A stretch of DNA of 64,000 bases, taken from contig JAPDRO010000023.1 of the NCBI GenBank assembly GCA_030247885.1, positions 372,001 through 436,000 on the forward strand, written 5' to 3'. This DNA is from Taxawa tesnikishii (nom. ined.) (Eukaryota > Ascomycota > Dothideomycetes > Dothideales). Position numbers and translations under genes: made by a program. Numbering within the stretch: the stretch's first letter is position 1; every line of letters begins with the position of its first letter. Positions 30,662-42,074 of this stretch are shown piece after piece. The notes below the pieces were generated by a model, which did not search any database, was not told where the DNA came from, and was given only the letters and a program-made list of their open reading frames with translations.

Positions 30662-32123
30662 CTAATCCCATTTCCCAACAACACTCTTGACGAACTTCAT
30701 GAATTTCCAGAAACCGACAGCATACTCCACGTTACCCTGCGGATCCGTGACCCTCTGCGGCCACGCGATACCAGCGCCGTAGAGACCCTTAATCTTCTCC
30801 CCTCACCCTCTCCAGGCCCAGTCGAAAAGCTTCCATCCATATGGTTGTAGTAAGGTGTCAGCGTCTCGTTGCCCTTCCTGAGAGTCGGTAACGGGTCTTT
30901 GTTGTATCCAATGGCTGTTACGTAGTACTGGCAGCCCGGAAGATGCTCTTCGTACGTCGTGAATTCGTTTTCCCGCTTGTAATGGATAGGCGTGACGAAC
31001 TTGCTGACATCGGAATCCTCGAACGCGTCCGGCTCCAGATTCGCACGGGCCCATGCGGCAGCGGCGCCTTTGAGACCGGTGTTGTCGCGCAGGATCCAGC
31101 CGTCCATGTATTCCGCGTAGCGGAGTGCGTGCCGTGTGAACCATTTGATCCGGAGTTGAGGATGTGTGCTTTTAGCGAGGTTGTAGAGATTCAACAGGAC
31201 AAGGATTGCACTGTGTGAAGCGCCGATGACGGCGATTGTTGCTGGTGAGTCCCTAGGTATGCTCTTGGCCAGCACAGTAGGACTGAGCGCAGTGTCGAGA
31301 TGAAGAGGTTGCATGCCTTCAACGACGACGGGAAGTGGCGTATCGTTCGGCGAAGAACCTGTGCAGAGAACCAGTCGGTCAGAAGCCACCTGGGCCTCAG
31401 TGTTGTCTGCTAGCTTCAGCTGGACATTCCAGCCTTTCGTGTCATCGAGTGTGGCTTCGCTAACACGGCCGAGTCGTGAATGCAATTCAGGTTTCGTTTT
31501 CAAGCCATCTGTAAGCATGAGAAGCATATCCGCAGCATGGCTGAGGTTGCAGCCTTGGTCCTGCTCCAGCTTCCTCAATGAATCCACAGCGTGAGGAGAT
31601 GGTGTCTCATCTATGATTTTCCTGAAGGGCTCAACGGCTTCTGCGAAGTCAATGAACAGCTTAGTTTTCGTATTGCTGAGGTTCTGTCAGCCAGCACATT
31701 CCCCTCAACAATAGTTGAATTCAAGAAATACCTGGGAACCTCTCTGTAAGATCTGTTCACCCTTCCAGCTTCAAACTTATCGTCAACCCAGAGAATAGGT
31801 TGGAGTTTCCGCTCAAGGAGGTTTCCAATGACCGTGATCCCTGCAGGTCCGCCACCAACTACCACGGCTGCATACTTGTCTTGCTGCTTCGACACGTCCT
31901 GGCTATAGCATCGTCGAGAGAGTGGCTGAGTAGAAGAAGTTGCATTGTTCCGAACAATTATTCGTCTCTGGTTAAGAAACGGCGTGCCCTGCGGCTTCCG
32001 AGCAAATCGTGGTGTTACGAGAGCTATTGAGGAGCGCGTGCTGAAACCTCTCTTGGGAACACGCATGCGCCACGGCGCCGCATGTTTAGCACAGTCAAGC
32101 ACATGGTGCAAAGTGGGTTGCAT
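30662..32123 (-). CDS. Mitochondrial FAD/NAD(P)-dependent oxidoreductase, one frame change
   Basis: Two-dinucleotide-binding-domain flavoprotein of unknown substrate. Exons 32123-31732 and 31675-30662; 56-base intron. Residues 1-75 look like a mitochondrial presequence (Arg/Ser-rich, no acids, RRCYSQ before the domain). The FAD-binding Rossmann motif is [19 protein letters not shown]; the second Rossmann motif is [30 protein letters not shown] and [11 protein letters not shown] are the usual ATG/GD-type strands. After GPGEGEG the frame changes to [19 protein letters not shown] and then [16 protein letters not shown]; one base is missing at a run of four C (plus strand 30799-30802). With it the CDS is 1407 bases, 468 residues. 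Monooxygenase-like proteins are an alternative name; the reaction cannot be read from sequence. Confidence 0.85.
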
Positions 32124-32662
32124 TGAGGTGAGTGTACGATGTCAGCTTGTGGTTGGTACTCACTTTACTCTTTTATCAGATTGGTCGCCACGATCGCGAA
32201 AGCGCCAAGGCTTTTAGTCGATCACGCAAGATGAATCAGTCTCTTCACTTCCACAACCGTTTACCAAGTTCTCGCACCGAGACTATTTTGCAAAGCGCAT
32301 GTCAGAGAGATGAAATAGTAACCGTCGCTGAAGGACGGCTTGTGACAGCGCCGAAATATCGAAGATCCGTAAGTATCGCCGACCATCATTGTTCTCGTCA
32401 GCGACGTCGCCGATAAGTCACCGACATGTCGCTGTTGTCGCCGACCAATGCCACACACGACGTGTACCAGATATGTTATGGATGAAAGAGAACACTTTTG
32501 TCAGATCTCGCCAACTTTCGCCTCTCTCAAAATGGCTGATCCAATCCGTTTACTTTAGCCTAGGGTATAAAGCATTGCCAAATAAAGCCCCGTAACCATA
32601 CCGCCCAATTACAGACCCTAACCTGCCTGGTCCGACGCCTGATATCCCAAATTGAACCCACC
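32124..32662. other. Intergenic
   Basis: FAD oxidoreductase promoter and 3' flank of the Ser-rich gene. No supported gene. Confidence 0.5.
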
Positions 32663-34030
32663 TCAATGCTCTTTCGTGCCCTCCCTTTCTCCCTCAACGC
32701 CACGATCCTTTGCATTCTCGCCATCTCTGTCGTGCTGCCAATCAGAGCTCCTGCGACTTATGCCGCCTGTCGGTCCCCTGGATACCATTGGGCTTGCCAA
32801 AGGGCTCCCGATGCTTCCTGGTATACTGTCATTCCGGCCATGGCCGACTGCTCCGCTTCTGATACTACCATCGTAACCTCTCAGGCTGCCCCCGTCAAAG
32901 TTCAAAGAGCGGCCATCCGCACCATCTCTGTGGATACTCTTCCCATCGCCAGTCTCTCGATCTTTCGCCAGTTGTTTGTGGCTTGCGGCATAGTAGCTGT
33001 TGCGCTCAGATGCCAAAGCCGGTGCAGAGATCCCTTGACTGGAATACACGCTAGCCCGCTCGGCAGAGGCAAGACCACCAATACTGGGCCTGCTTTGACT
33101 GGAAGAGTATATGCCACCCTGTGGCACGTTGTGATCTGCGTTGGCGCTGAGCACGCTTAAGGGTAATGACTCCCTACTTCCACCCCAAACACTGCTAGGA
33201 GCCAGAGCCCGAACAGAGGCGTCCGTATCCATAGATCTCCGCCGACGTCGCTTGGAAGACGACGCCAGTGTCAGAATAGATGCGTTGTCAGTGAGAAGGT
33301 TGTGAGCGGTTGCGCTCGAGTATGTTGTTGGATTGCCGGTCTGAGCCATGTGCGGAGGGATTGCGGAGGCAGGCGTAGGCGATACTGGGTACTGATGGCT
33401 AAAGTGTACAGGGGTGTGATTCGCGGATGCATGACCATTCGCATGATGATGCGGCGCACCTTGACTAGCTTGTTGATTCAGCGCATTGCCTGGAGAGGTC
33501 GATTGTATTGTGGTCAGTGTGGTTGTAAGCGACTGCTGCGATTGATTCGGAGAGGAGAAGGTGCTATTCGCTCCTGCACCGTCTGTGGAACTCAGCGCCC
33601 CTCCCGCAGTTGTAGACGTAAACGCCTTTGAGAATCCAGCATCTGAGTGTATAGTCTCCGGGTTGGTGGCTACAGTGGGAGCCGCAGACTTGTTGCTGTG
33701 CTGAGGCGCCTCTTGAGCATCGGTACTGTTCGCAAGTGATGCATAGCTTCCATCTTGTGGACGCGAGGCAGGCGTTGAGAAAGAGAGATTACCCGTTGCG
33801 CTATCCGTATCTGAAGCGCGGCGACGAGCGGGACCTGACAGCGGGTATGGGTTGTTCTTCAAAGGAATTGAGTTTCCCTTCCTTCCTTTGAGGTTATTGT
33901 AAGCCCCGCTCTTCTTGGTGTTGGGCGTGTCCGATGACTTGAGATTCGTAAGCTTCTTCATCCAGGCAGTAAACGGCCTTCTGCGGGAGTTTCGGTCTGC
34001 AGGCCTACTGGCCAGATCCGCGGTCGCCAT
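32663..34030 (-). CDS. Ser/Asn-rich basic protein, conserved in fungi, function unknown
   Basis: A 455-residue protein from one exon. Most of it is low-complexity: Ser, Thr, Asn, Gln and Ala, with His-rich (HHHANGHASANH) and Arg-rich (SSSKRRRRRS) patches. The most structured-looking part is around residues 235-290, with NLLTDNASILTLASSSKRR and RALAPSSVWGGSRESLPLS, which I believe recurs in homologs of other filamentous fungi; I do not recognise a named domain. The N-terminus FTAWMKKLTNLKSS is a short basic amphipathic stretch, and YNNLKGRKGNSIPLKNN follows. The tail is Arg/Glu/Gly-rich. Probably a disordered regulatory or cell-surface-signalling protein, but this is a guess. ATG at 34030. Confidence 0.75.
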   Translation of the reverse strand: MATADLASRPADRNSRRRPFTAWMKKLTNLKSSDTPNTKKSGAYNNLKGRKGNSIPLKNNPYPLSGPARRRASDTDSATGNLSFSTPASRPQDGSYASLANSTDAQEAPQHSNKSAAPTVATNPETIHSDAGFSKAFTSTTAGGALSSTDGAGANSTFSSPNQSQQSLTTTLTTIQSTSPGNALNQQASQGAPHHHANGHASANHTPVHFSHQYPVSPTPASAIPPHMAQTGNPTTYSSATAHNLLTDNASILTLASSSKRRRRRSMDTDASVRALAPSSVWGGSRESLPLSVLSANADHNVPQGGIYSSSQSRPSIGGLASAERASVYSSQGISAPALASERNSYYAASHKQLAKDRETGDGKSIHRDGADGRSLNFDGGSLRGYDGSIRSGAVGHGRNDSIPGSIGSPLASPMVSRGPTGGISRRSSDWQHDRDGENAKDRGVEGEREGTKEH

Positions 34031-34656
34031 TGCTGTAGTATTGATTGGAGAGAATGCGGAATTGTCGGAGGATACTGGAGAGTCAGCAGACCGAGTATGA
34101 CCTCGAAGAGAGGTGTTGTCGCTTGGGATGGATCGATTAGCTCGAACGCATTCCTGTGAGACCGGTCACGACTGATGATGAAGCAATGGCGGTGGTTTTC
34201 GTGTTGACAGAAATAGTCAAAGTGTTTGCGCAGCAAAGCAATCGATGCGCAAACACTTGCAGAGCTTGTGCACGGTTATAGTTGTCCGAAGGGTTGGAAG
34301 TTGGGCAGCGAGCAACGACAACGAGACCAAGACCAAGACCAGGACCAAGACCAAGCTTGAAGCAGCAGCAGCAGCAGCAGCCCAGACCTCGGAAGCGGAA
34401 GTCAGCTAAACCGTAGACCCTGCATGATTCGGCACAGGCGTAAGTTTACCCCGATACCGACGGCCTGGCCGACTTCGCAGAGCTCACTTGACGGAGTTAA
34501 TGGGGAAATGACGAAACGCAGCAATTATGTAACCAACGTCCAAGTGAATATGGAAACTACATAGCCTTCACTGCCGCTTGTGGCGGGTCTTTACACTGCT
34601 GTTGAACATACCGATTCCCCAACTCCCTCGCCAAAAGGTCATAAATCACCGCAAAA
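34031..34656. other. Divergent promoter region with simple repeats
   Basis: 626 bases between the starts of the Ser-rich gene and the dienelactone hydrolase. Contains a GACCAA-type repeat (about 34324-34355) followed by (AGC)6-7 (34361-34380). Confidence 0.6.
34324..34381. repeat. GACCAA hexamer repeat and (AGC)n microsatellite
   Basis: Imperfect GACCAA/GACCAG units followed within ten bases by a pure AGC tract; noncoding. Confidence 0.8.
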
Positions 34657-35452
34657 ATGTCTGAGTGCTGCAAGACTGGCTTCAAATGGACCGGCTCTCC
34701 CGTCGGCAAGGAGTCTACGCTGGGCAAGAACAAGACATACGTTACTGGTTCAAACAAGGATGCTGCCATCATGATCGTTCACGATGTCTTCGGCTGGACC
34801 CTGCCAAACCTGCGGATTCTCGCCGACCATTTCGCTAAGGAGGTTGATGCCACTGTCTACCTTCCAGACTTGTAAGTCAATCTGGCGTAATGATCAGTAA
34901 GAGTACGGCCACTGATCAGAGGCGTATAGCTTCGGTGGCGAGGTTATTGACCCAGAGACGCTGGAGGACCCCGAGAAGCGCAAGAACTTTGACTTGATGG
35001 GGTTCATCGGCCGCAACTCCAAGGACATCCGCGGTCCAGAAATCTTCGCGTGCGCTAAGGAACTCCGCCAGCAGTACAAGAAGGTTGGTGCCATCGGTTA
35101 CTGCTACGGAGGCTGGGCCTGCTTCCAGCTCGGGGCTAACAAGGACCTCGTGGACTGCATTTCCATGGCCCACCCATCGTTGTGCACCGAGGACGAGATC
35201 AAGAACGTTAGTGTTCCAGTTCAGATCATGGCACCAGAGACCGACCCTCAGTTCACTCCTGAGTTGAAGGAGTTCTCCAACAAGACCATCCCTACTTTGG
35301 GAGTTGAGTACGACTACCAGTACTTCCCAGGCTTGGTCCACGGATTTGCAGTCAAGGGGGACCAGAACGACCCAGCCCAGAAGAAGGGTCTTGAGAGGGC
35401 AAAGAACGCTGCTGTGTTCTGGTTTGCGCAACACCTGCACGGCCACGCCTAG
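34657..35452 (+). CDS. Dienelactone hydrolase family protein
   Basis: Alpha/beta hydrolase of the dienelactone hydrolase family; bacterial members open dienelactones in chlorocatechol breakdown, fungal roles are mostly unknown. Exons 34657-34871 and 34930-35452; the 58-base intron splits PDFFGGE. Product 245 residues, the usual size. The nucleophile motif is GYCYGG (Cys around residue 121), the acid is in APETDPQFTP, and the His is in PGLVHGF; all three of the Cys-Asp-His triad are present. DVFGWTLPN supplies the conserved early loop. No signal peptide, so likely cytosolic. Many fungal copies are highly expressed, and codon use here (CTC, GTC, AAG, GCC) is strongly biased, suggesting high expression. 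Confidence 0.93.
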
Positions 35453-36342
35453 ATGGGACGCTGGAACGATGGAAGGACGGAAAGTCCCACGTCGCTATGA
35501 ATATATTTTGGTCAGCTTGTAACAAGCGGATGAAGTTGGAACATGCCCAATAGCATTTTGTGAAGTGCACCATCTCCCGTATCAACAAGTCCCCTCGCCT
35601 GTGATGCTATTACGCTTCCGAAGTGTGTTCACGTCCATAGCCTGGCTGGGTTGATGACTTTGCCCCGATAGTGGTCCAGCGTCCTCAACATGCAGCTGCG
35701 GCTGAGCGACTGGCTGCTGTTGTAATGTAACTCTCTAGCTAGGTTGCATTCTCGAGGCATTAGTGCTAAGCTTTACTGCCTCTGTGGATGCGGCTAAGCA
35801 TTGGGGTCAAGCAAAGCACGGTCCGCATCTGCATGTGCTTTTGATACGCAGCTACTGTGCTATTGCTGCCGTGTTGGAATGGCGGTCGGTCAGTCAGTAC
35901 TTCTGCTGACTTCTAAGAACACCGCAGCAGTGGTTTTTCCAACTCCCCGTGTCGTGTTTCCAGGCAAAGGCGTAGTTTGTGTTGTACCGAGCAGCAGACA
36001 ATCTGACATGGAACGCTAGCCAGGCTGAACTAGAACAGACGGAAAGCTCTGTGATTGGCCGATATACCCTGCTAGCGTGCACCAGGAGGCTGTGTTGCCT
36101 GGATTTCCATAACAATCACACCGACCCCTACGTTAATGTTACACCGACACGAACAATGCCTGATGCACATCATAATATGCTATTTCGAGGATGGTCAACG
36201 TCGCTGGTGCCTTGCGATACTCCAACGCGGAGACTGAAATGATATATGAAGCCCATTGGGATGAAGGTTGGGAAAGAAGACACCACATCACGATCATTCT
36301 CTTCATTCACTTTGTACAGTACACGGTTAAACACAGTTCACT
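35453..36342. other. Intergenic
   Basis: About 890 bases with no supported gene. The last part holds the LysM gene promoter. Confidence 0.5.
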
Positions 36343-37047
36343 ATGAAATCTTTCATTCTTTCCACGCTCATTGCACCCCTCGCCTTCCAGGTCGCCCAAG
36401 TTGTGGCATCTCCACTGTCCTTCAATCACGACGTCATTTCTTTGGAAAGCCGCCAGGACTCTAAGCTGCCATGTAATGAACCCTCCCGTAATCGCATGGT
36501 CAGCAACTGACGAGAAATCAGGCAGTCAATACTGCAGTGTCTCTGCTGGTTGTATGAACATCTGCCGTCCCGCCAACTGTACGTCCCTATATTATTTTTC
36601 TCGTCTGCCGCTTCCACTGACATCCTTGCAGGCGATGCCACCTACCTGATCGAGTCCGACGACACCTGCGACTCTATCGTCAACAAATTCGGCAACTTCA
36701 CCGCAAAAGATCTCCTCGACTGGAATCCTGAAATTGGCCAGTCTTGCCTTGGTCTCCAGGCCTACGTTCCCGCCTGCATTGGCGTCCCCGGCTTCTTCTA
36801 CCCAGGTCCAATCACTTCTGGTTACTACGAGAATGCCACTGCGATCCCTGTGCCTATCATGCCCCAGATCGTGAAGAACTGCACCCGGTTTGAGTACATT
36901 GGAGACGACAGTCTTCCTACTCTTGCGACGATCTTGGAGCAGAACCACATCTCGAAGACGCAGTTCAACACTTGGAACTTCCCCGGTCAGGATGCTACTC
37001 AGGATTGGGCTCCTTGGAGGGGTTACTTCAGCTGCGTCGCTGCGTGA
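36343..37047 (+). CDS. Secreted LysM-domain protein (effector-like)
   Basis: Exons 36343-36472, 36522-36578 and 36632-37047; introns of 49 and 52 bases; product 200 residues. A signal peptide (MKSFILSTLIAPLAF...VVAS) and a short propeptide ending ESRQ lead to a Cys-containing linker (CSQYCSVSAGCMNICRPANC). A LysM fold follows at about residues 64-110: TYLIESDDTCDSIVNKFGNF, then LLDWNPEIGQSCLGL and ACIGVPGF. LysM domains bind chitin or peptidoglycan, and fungal secreted ones can mask hyphal chitin. A second, degenerate LysM-like unit (YIGDDSLPTLATILEQNHIS ... WNFPGQDA) ends the protein. Several N-glycosylation sequons (NFT, NAT, NCT). Role in infection or self-protection is inferred from the family, not shown here. 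Confidence 0.88.
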
Positions 37048-37951
37048 GGTAGCGTAGTCAGGAGGTCAGACCGACCAGGCCGAAGTGATCGGATGGATAG
37101 CCAGGGCGTTCAGAGAGTGCGCAGATTGAGGCAGGTCGGTGGATGAGATGCGAATCGACTTTAATGATGACCCTTTGCTGGGTAGCGCAGGCTTTTTGCA
37201 GACAGTAATTTTGTACCCTTGTAAGATAATCGGACATAACCGTCGAAATGGCGGAAGAGCTTTGCGAAGTGCTCATCGGCTCTGATTCACATCTGCTGTG
37301 CTCATTGTTGTACCTTATTCGCGATCATCAACCCACCGCTTAGGGAAGGACTCATGTCACAAACGTCAGATGCTCGTTGATATAGGAGAGCAAGAGTGCG
37401 GTGGACATACATTGTCACGACTGCTTAACTAGTGAGGGTAACCCCTCCGAAGACCAGCTCACAGCCAATTTCAATCAATGGGGCCGACCGTCACCACTCT
37501 AGGGCGGAGCCAGAAGTGAGTAAGTGGTGGAGCGAGGAACGGTCTGGGAGAAACTGCGACAAGATAGATTTGGAGCTACGCTAGCGAAGGCGGCGAGCGT
37601 GACAGATGTTTCTGCCGTAACAACCAACACCATCACATGTGAACATTGTGAGCATGCGCTTGAACTTCCCACAAAGTGACCTCGCAAGCACATCACACGG
37701 GTGCAAGATGACAAGATCTTGCAAGTAATGGTTCATCGTCACTTCGTTCCTTATCAAAATCCTGCTACGTCATCGTACACAATCGCATACCCACAACAAT
37801 CGCGGGGCGCTGAGCCATGAGAAAAGCATCGTGATCGCAAAGCAGAGGGCTGACGAGCGCCGTATCTGGCCGACCGTAATTCTTCTACCAAGATGTTTCC
37901 GCCGGGTCCAACTCAATTGACCCTATATACATACAGCAAACGCAACCGACC
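37048..37951. other. Intergenic
   Basis: About 900 bases; no supported gene. Confidence 0.5.
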
Positions 37952-38779
37952 ATGGAGGAACAGGTAGACCGACTCGTGAAGAAGACATGGGAAAAATACA
38001 AGCAAACACCCAGGTCGCAGCGACTGATGATAGCGGTGTCGGGCATTCCTGGTTCAGGTAGATCATGATCTCCAGGGACAGCTGCATCCAAGCCAGGGTC
38101 CGCGTGCTCACTCATGTCGGTCGCAGGGAAGACTACACTCGCAGCCATCGTCGCCAAGCGTCTCAACGAGCTCCATCACAACGACCAACCCGGTCTTGGG
38201 CTATCTGAAGACGTCGCCGCATTCATTCCCATGGACGGCTACCACCTCTCGCGCGCACAGTTGTCTGCTATGCCAGACCCAATCACTGCGCATGCGCGAC
38301 GCGGCGCCGCGTTCACGTTCGACGCGCCTGCGTTTCTCGAGCTCGTGAAGAAGTTGCGCGAGCCCATATGTCCCGAAACCAAGACGCTGCATGCGCCGTC
38401 CTTCGACCACGCGACCAAAGACCCTATCGCGGACGATGTTCCTATCTCGGCTGAGGCGCGTATACTGATATTCGAGGGCAACTATCTGTCGCTGGGAACA
38501 GGTGCGCCGGAATGGAAAGAGGCGGCCGAGAGAATGGATGAGCTATGGTTCGTTGAGGTGGACGAGCAGGTCGCGAGGGAGAGACTGGTGAAGCGGCATG
38601 TTGTTGCAGGGATAGCCAAGGACGAGGAGGAGGCTGGTAAGAGAGCGGACGAGAACGACCTGGTCAACGGAAGAGAGATCATAAACGGAAGGCTGGATGT
38701 GCACGAGGTCATCGTCAGTAAAGAGGATGACGACTGGAAGGCGGAGAAGCAAGGTGTCGGCGAGGGCACTGAGCACTAA
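37952..38779 (+). CDS. P-loop kinase, uridine kinase/Yfh7-like
   Basis: ATP-dependent small-molecule kinase of the uridine kinase/phosphoribulokinase-like group, closest in plan to yeast Yfh7; substrate unknown. Exons 37952-38057 and 38127-38779; the 69-base intron interrupts the Walker A loop, giving AVSGIPGSGKTTLA. Product 252 residues. FIPMDGYHLSR holds the catalytic Asp and substrate-side Tyr/His; ARRGAAFTFDAPAFLELV, APSFDHATKDP and LIFEGNYLSL are further family motifs; VARERLVKRHVVAGIA is the lid/Arg helix; NDLVNGREI is near the end. The tail is acidic. Start ATG 37952 lies in the context CGACCATGG. No frame problem. Confidence 0.88.
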
Positions 38780-39316
38780 CGGCAGTTGGTAGACGGCCAA
38801 GGCCACTGTTTCGTCTCACAGACAACAAGTAACATGGATGATTTGATGTCACCGTATAGCGTGATATACGATGCCGCGACAAAGGAGAGCAATGCCCCGC
38901 AAAATCCCAATGCGGTTAGCGCGTCTCGTGTGTTTCGTTTCTCTTGCGCAAGGCGTGTGAAGTCAAGCCGCGCAAACAGAAGCGAAATGAAAGAAGACAG
39001 TGGCCATAGCAAGGCAAGGACGGCGGATGGCCCCGCCAAGTCTGATGAGAAAGTTGGAAGTGGCCGTGCTCGTTACGTGTGGCGCACTTTGTTGTGCCGT
39101 CCGTCTGTGTGTGTGCTTGCGAAGTGAAGCTCTGGCCGTCTTCGATCACGCGCGAACGTCATCCTTGTTGTGACGTAGTGGCTGGGCTCTGCAACCCTCA
39201 AAACCCATCCTTGTCTCCAACCTCTTGTCTCCTTGAATCCATCAACACTCATCCTCTCACTCCAATCGCATCTCTCAACTCAACACCCTTCATCTCCATC
39301 TATACACACAACCACA
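38780..39316. other. Intergenic
   Basis: 537 bases between two plus-strand genes. A pyrimidine-rich stretch (about 39220-39310) precedes the next start, as is common for highly expressed fungal genes. Confidence 0.55.
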
Positions 39317-39981
39317 ATGGCCACTCTTCACTGTGAGTCCCCCCATCGCCGACACCAGCACCCTCGGCACTAGCTCCTTGTTTTGTTTTGTCTTGTTTTG
39401 GGGCTTCGAAGAGCCATCAAGAGCTGGTCACACACTGTCATGAGGCACAGAATGACTGACGTTCCCATCTGCGCAGACCTCCCACCTGTTAAGCCTTCGG
39501 CCATCGCCCTCGGCACCGTCTTCAACCACGTCGCTTCCCTCGCCATCCTCGGCCCAGTCTTCGGCGACACCTACAGGCAAGCTCAGGCCGCCAATTCCAA
39601 GGAGGAATTTATCAAGTCCAAGGAGGCTGCCTCTGCTGCCGCCGCCTGGGGTACCTCCATCGTCGGCTCTGCCATCCAGTCCTACGGTGTTGGTGCTCTG
39701 ATCAACTCCACCGGTACCCTTTCCTACAAGGGTGCTGCCTACCTCGGCTCCCTCATCTTCATGGCCTCCTCTGCTCCATCCGTGTGTTTCCCTCTCTTCA
39801 TGCCTTTTGGACATCAACAGCTAATTCGAGTACACAGTTCGTCGCTCAGGTACTGACCGAGAAGCGCCCTCTCGACACCATCGCCGTCGGCGCTCTTGCC
39901 CGCGTCTTCGAGACCGTCGGCCTCAGCATGTTCCTGACCTACTGGGGCACCCGCACCTCCCCGTTCGTGAGCCATATCTAG
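39317..39981 (+). CDS. DUF1761-type small membrane protein
   Basis: Exons 39317-39332, 39477-39781 and 39838-39981; introns of 144 and 56 bases; product 154 residues. The first exon encodes only MATLH and part of the next codon. The protein has about four hydrophobic segments (SAIALGTVFNHVASLAILGP, ASAAAAWGTSIVGSAIQSYG, GAAYLGSLIFMASSAPSFV, VGALARVFETVGLSMFLTYW), with ATGTLSYKG-like STGTLSYKGAAYLG in the middle, typical of the DUF1761 family. Function unknown. Codon use is highly biased toward C-ending codons, which suggests strong expression. No frame problem. Confidence 0.82.
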
Positions 39982-40281
39982 TACCAAGGGGGCAACAAAT
40001 GCTGACTGGCTATCTAGGACTGATGCTCTCCCATAAACGATTCTAATGACCAACACTGATGGCGAGGTGAATTGATTAGCACCTGGAAACTAATATCCCT
40101 CAGTCGTGTACTCGGTTTGCTTTCCAGTAGCAATGCTATGAGAGTGTGGAGTTTGTTGTATCAATAGTTCGAAGCGATCAAACAATATCTGCAAGACCCT
40201 TATCTGCTCCAGACTATCACTGTTTCACGTGACGGCTTGTAACATTCACATATCAACAATCTTTCCCATCTGCCGTTCATC

Positions 40282-40774
40282 ATGTCATTAGATGATAACG
40301 TCCTTCTCTCCATCGATGTCTCGAGCGATGACTACGCAACCGCAGCCGTCGAAGATGCGCCAGCCGCCGTGCCCCGCGGCCACCAGACCGACGAAGACTT
40401 TGAGGCCACGAAAGCTGCCTACCGTGCCAGGCTAGAAAATGGCGACGTACGTTGCATCCTCGACCTGATTGTCCCAACTTGTCCTGATCCTTACCCCATC
40501 AATTCATCGCTGAGCCCATGCCTGCGGTGCACAGATCCACAAAGAGCTCGAGAGCAGCCTGCCCAAGCCCGACGAACCAGGAGCAAAACCGAAGTTGGAC
40601 AAGAAGCAGATCCAACTAGTGGGCCAAGCGATCGGGGAGTTGTATTATACCAAACGCTACGAGAGGATGGTGGAGGTGCTGCGTTGGCTCGAGGAAGGGT
40701 TTACGGTGGATGCTAAGACGGAGGAGATGCTTGGAAGGTGGAAGAGGAGGGCGGAGGAGCGGTTGCGTGGATAG
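40282..40774 (+). CDS. Small helical protein, conserved hypothetical
   Basis: Exons 40282-40446 and 40535-40774; 88-base intron with GTACGT donor and CACAG acceptor; product 134 residues. Not recognised. The N-terminal half is acidic and Ala-rich, ending TDEDFEATKAAYRARLENG. The C-terminal half is helical with a TPR-like look: LVGQAIGELYYTKRYERMVE, then VLRWLEEGFTVDAKTEEML and a basic end. Single TPR-like helical hairpins in small proteins are often adaptor pieces, but no role is claimed. Start context CATCATGTC; both exons keep one frame. Confidence 0.7.
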
Positions 40775-41852
40775 GGATATACACCACTGAGCCGCGTGCA
40801 ACTGGGCGTGGGAGGAACGGGGAGATACAGCTGGCGTGGAAAGTACAACCAGGCGCGCTCGAATGACAGAGACGACGACAGACGTTGCACGGAGTATAAC
40901 TGGGCGTTTTGGTGGACATGAGGCATGAAGGATATAGTAGCAGTGCTACTTTGCGGCGGAGAATGTGGTTGAGTCTGGAGCTCAGTATTACACCCTTTCG
41001 ACGACTAGCCTCTCTGCCTGATCGAAGGGTTCATTAGAAGCACCACGTAAGCGCGAGATTTCATTTGCAGCATTAAATCACTCGAGCCCGAAAGCTCCTT
41101 GCTGGAAGATGTCCGAGGGTGAAGATCATGATTGACGGAACCCGTACATATCCTCATCTGACCTACGCTAGTAGAGCGGCGAAGACTAACGGACTGCTCG
41201 TATCAGGGTCAGAGATTAGACTATCAGCAAGTATATACCTTTCCCTACTCTCAACACTGGTACGAGAAGGGACGGGCCTTTCCAGCCCTTACGCCGCCTC
41301 CGGCCCAGTGTCACGAAAGACACCAGGGCTGATCTGTCTCTCGACAAGCGTAAAGACCATCTTTTTCCTGCTATACGTTTTTCACGGTGGCTACACGCCG
41401 AAAATGAGTATCTCTGTGCTGGAAACTAAGCGGCCATCTGTCCTAACAGGGCAGGTAGCTACAATTGTTCCTCTCTCTCCACGTCGTTGTACGTCAGTGG
41501 TTCTTCGGCATGGTGATGGGTAAACTCTTGGTGGAGGCTGGCATCGAAATTCCCTTGAAGATCAGCCTATGATTAATGATTGCTATTGATGGATCCCCCA
41601 CAGGAAGAGGTCAAGAAGGACGTTGTTGACGGCGATACCGACCGTGCATATGTGGCGAGAAGAGGAGCAGCTTTAGATCCGGGGAAGACTTGGTCGTATT
41701 GACCGCAGAGCCGCACCAAAGGAGGTGGTGGGCCAGTGCGGACGGAGGTATACGCAAGCCGGGCTCAACGGCATCCTCGGATGCTGGTTCACCTGAAGAT
41801 GGAACTATTAAGATATGCAATCATATATCGTGAACGATCCATTGGTTCAAAG
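40775..41852. other. Intergenic
   Basis: About 1.1 kb before the Cys-rich cluster. A plus-strand frame of 134 codons at 41119 has no recognisable features and is not called. Confidence 0.45.
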
Positions 41853-42074
41853 TCAATGATATGGCCCTACGAGGGCATGCTGGCGTGGCGCGGGTGTCGC
41901 GGACTCGAAGAAGCCTTGCATCCAGGGTCTTGTACCTTTGCAGGTTGAGCAGAGCTCACCGGCCCACTTGGGTTCGTGAGCGGTTCGGTGGTCGCAGTTC
42001 CACTCGTCCCAGCAGGGGTACTTGCGGTTGTAGCTGTGCTCGCAGGAATAGTTCTCGATGGTTGTACTACACAT
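41853..42074 (-). CDS. Small Cys/His-rich protein A
   Basis: A 73-residue frame from ATG 42074. It begins MCSTTIENYSCEH and continues YPCWDEWNCDHR, EPKWAGELCSTCK. The order of metal-type ligands (C2, C11, H13, C21, C27, H29, C42, C45) would suit one or two small zinc sites. It shares with the locus at 43035-43343 the pattern MC-x6-Y-x-C-x-H followed by P-C and a CxxC-type end, so the two are probably paralogs. A GTACAAG after CSTCK could be a splice donor, so the last 28 residues are uncertain. Such tiny starts with MC and YxCxH occur as uncharacterised genes in other Dothideomycetes, in my recollection; function unknown. Confidence 0.6.
   Translation of the reverse strand: MCSTTIENYSCEHSYNRKYPCWDEWNCDHRTAHEPKWAGELCSTCKGTRPWMQGFFESATPAPRQHALVGPYH

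Noticed and set aside
41119-41523. 134-codon plus-strand frame near the Cys-rich cluster
   Set aside because: No similarity to the cluster family, no recognisable features, ordinary start.
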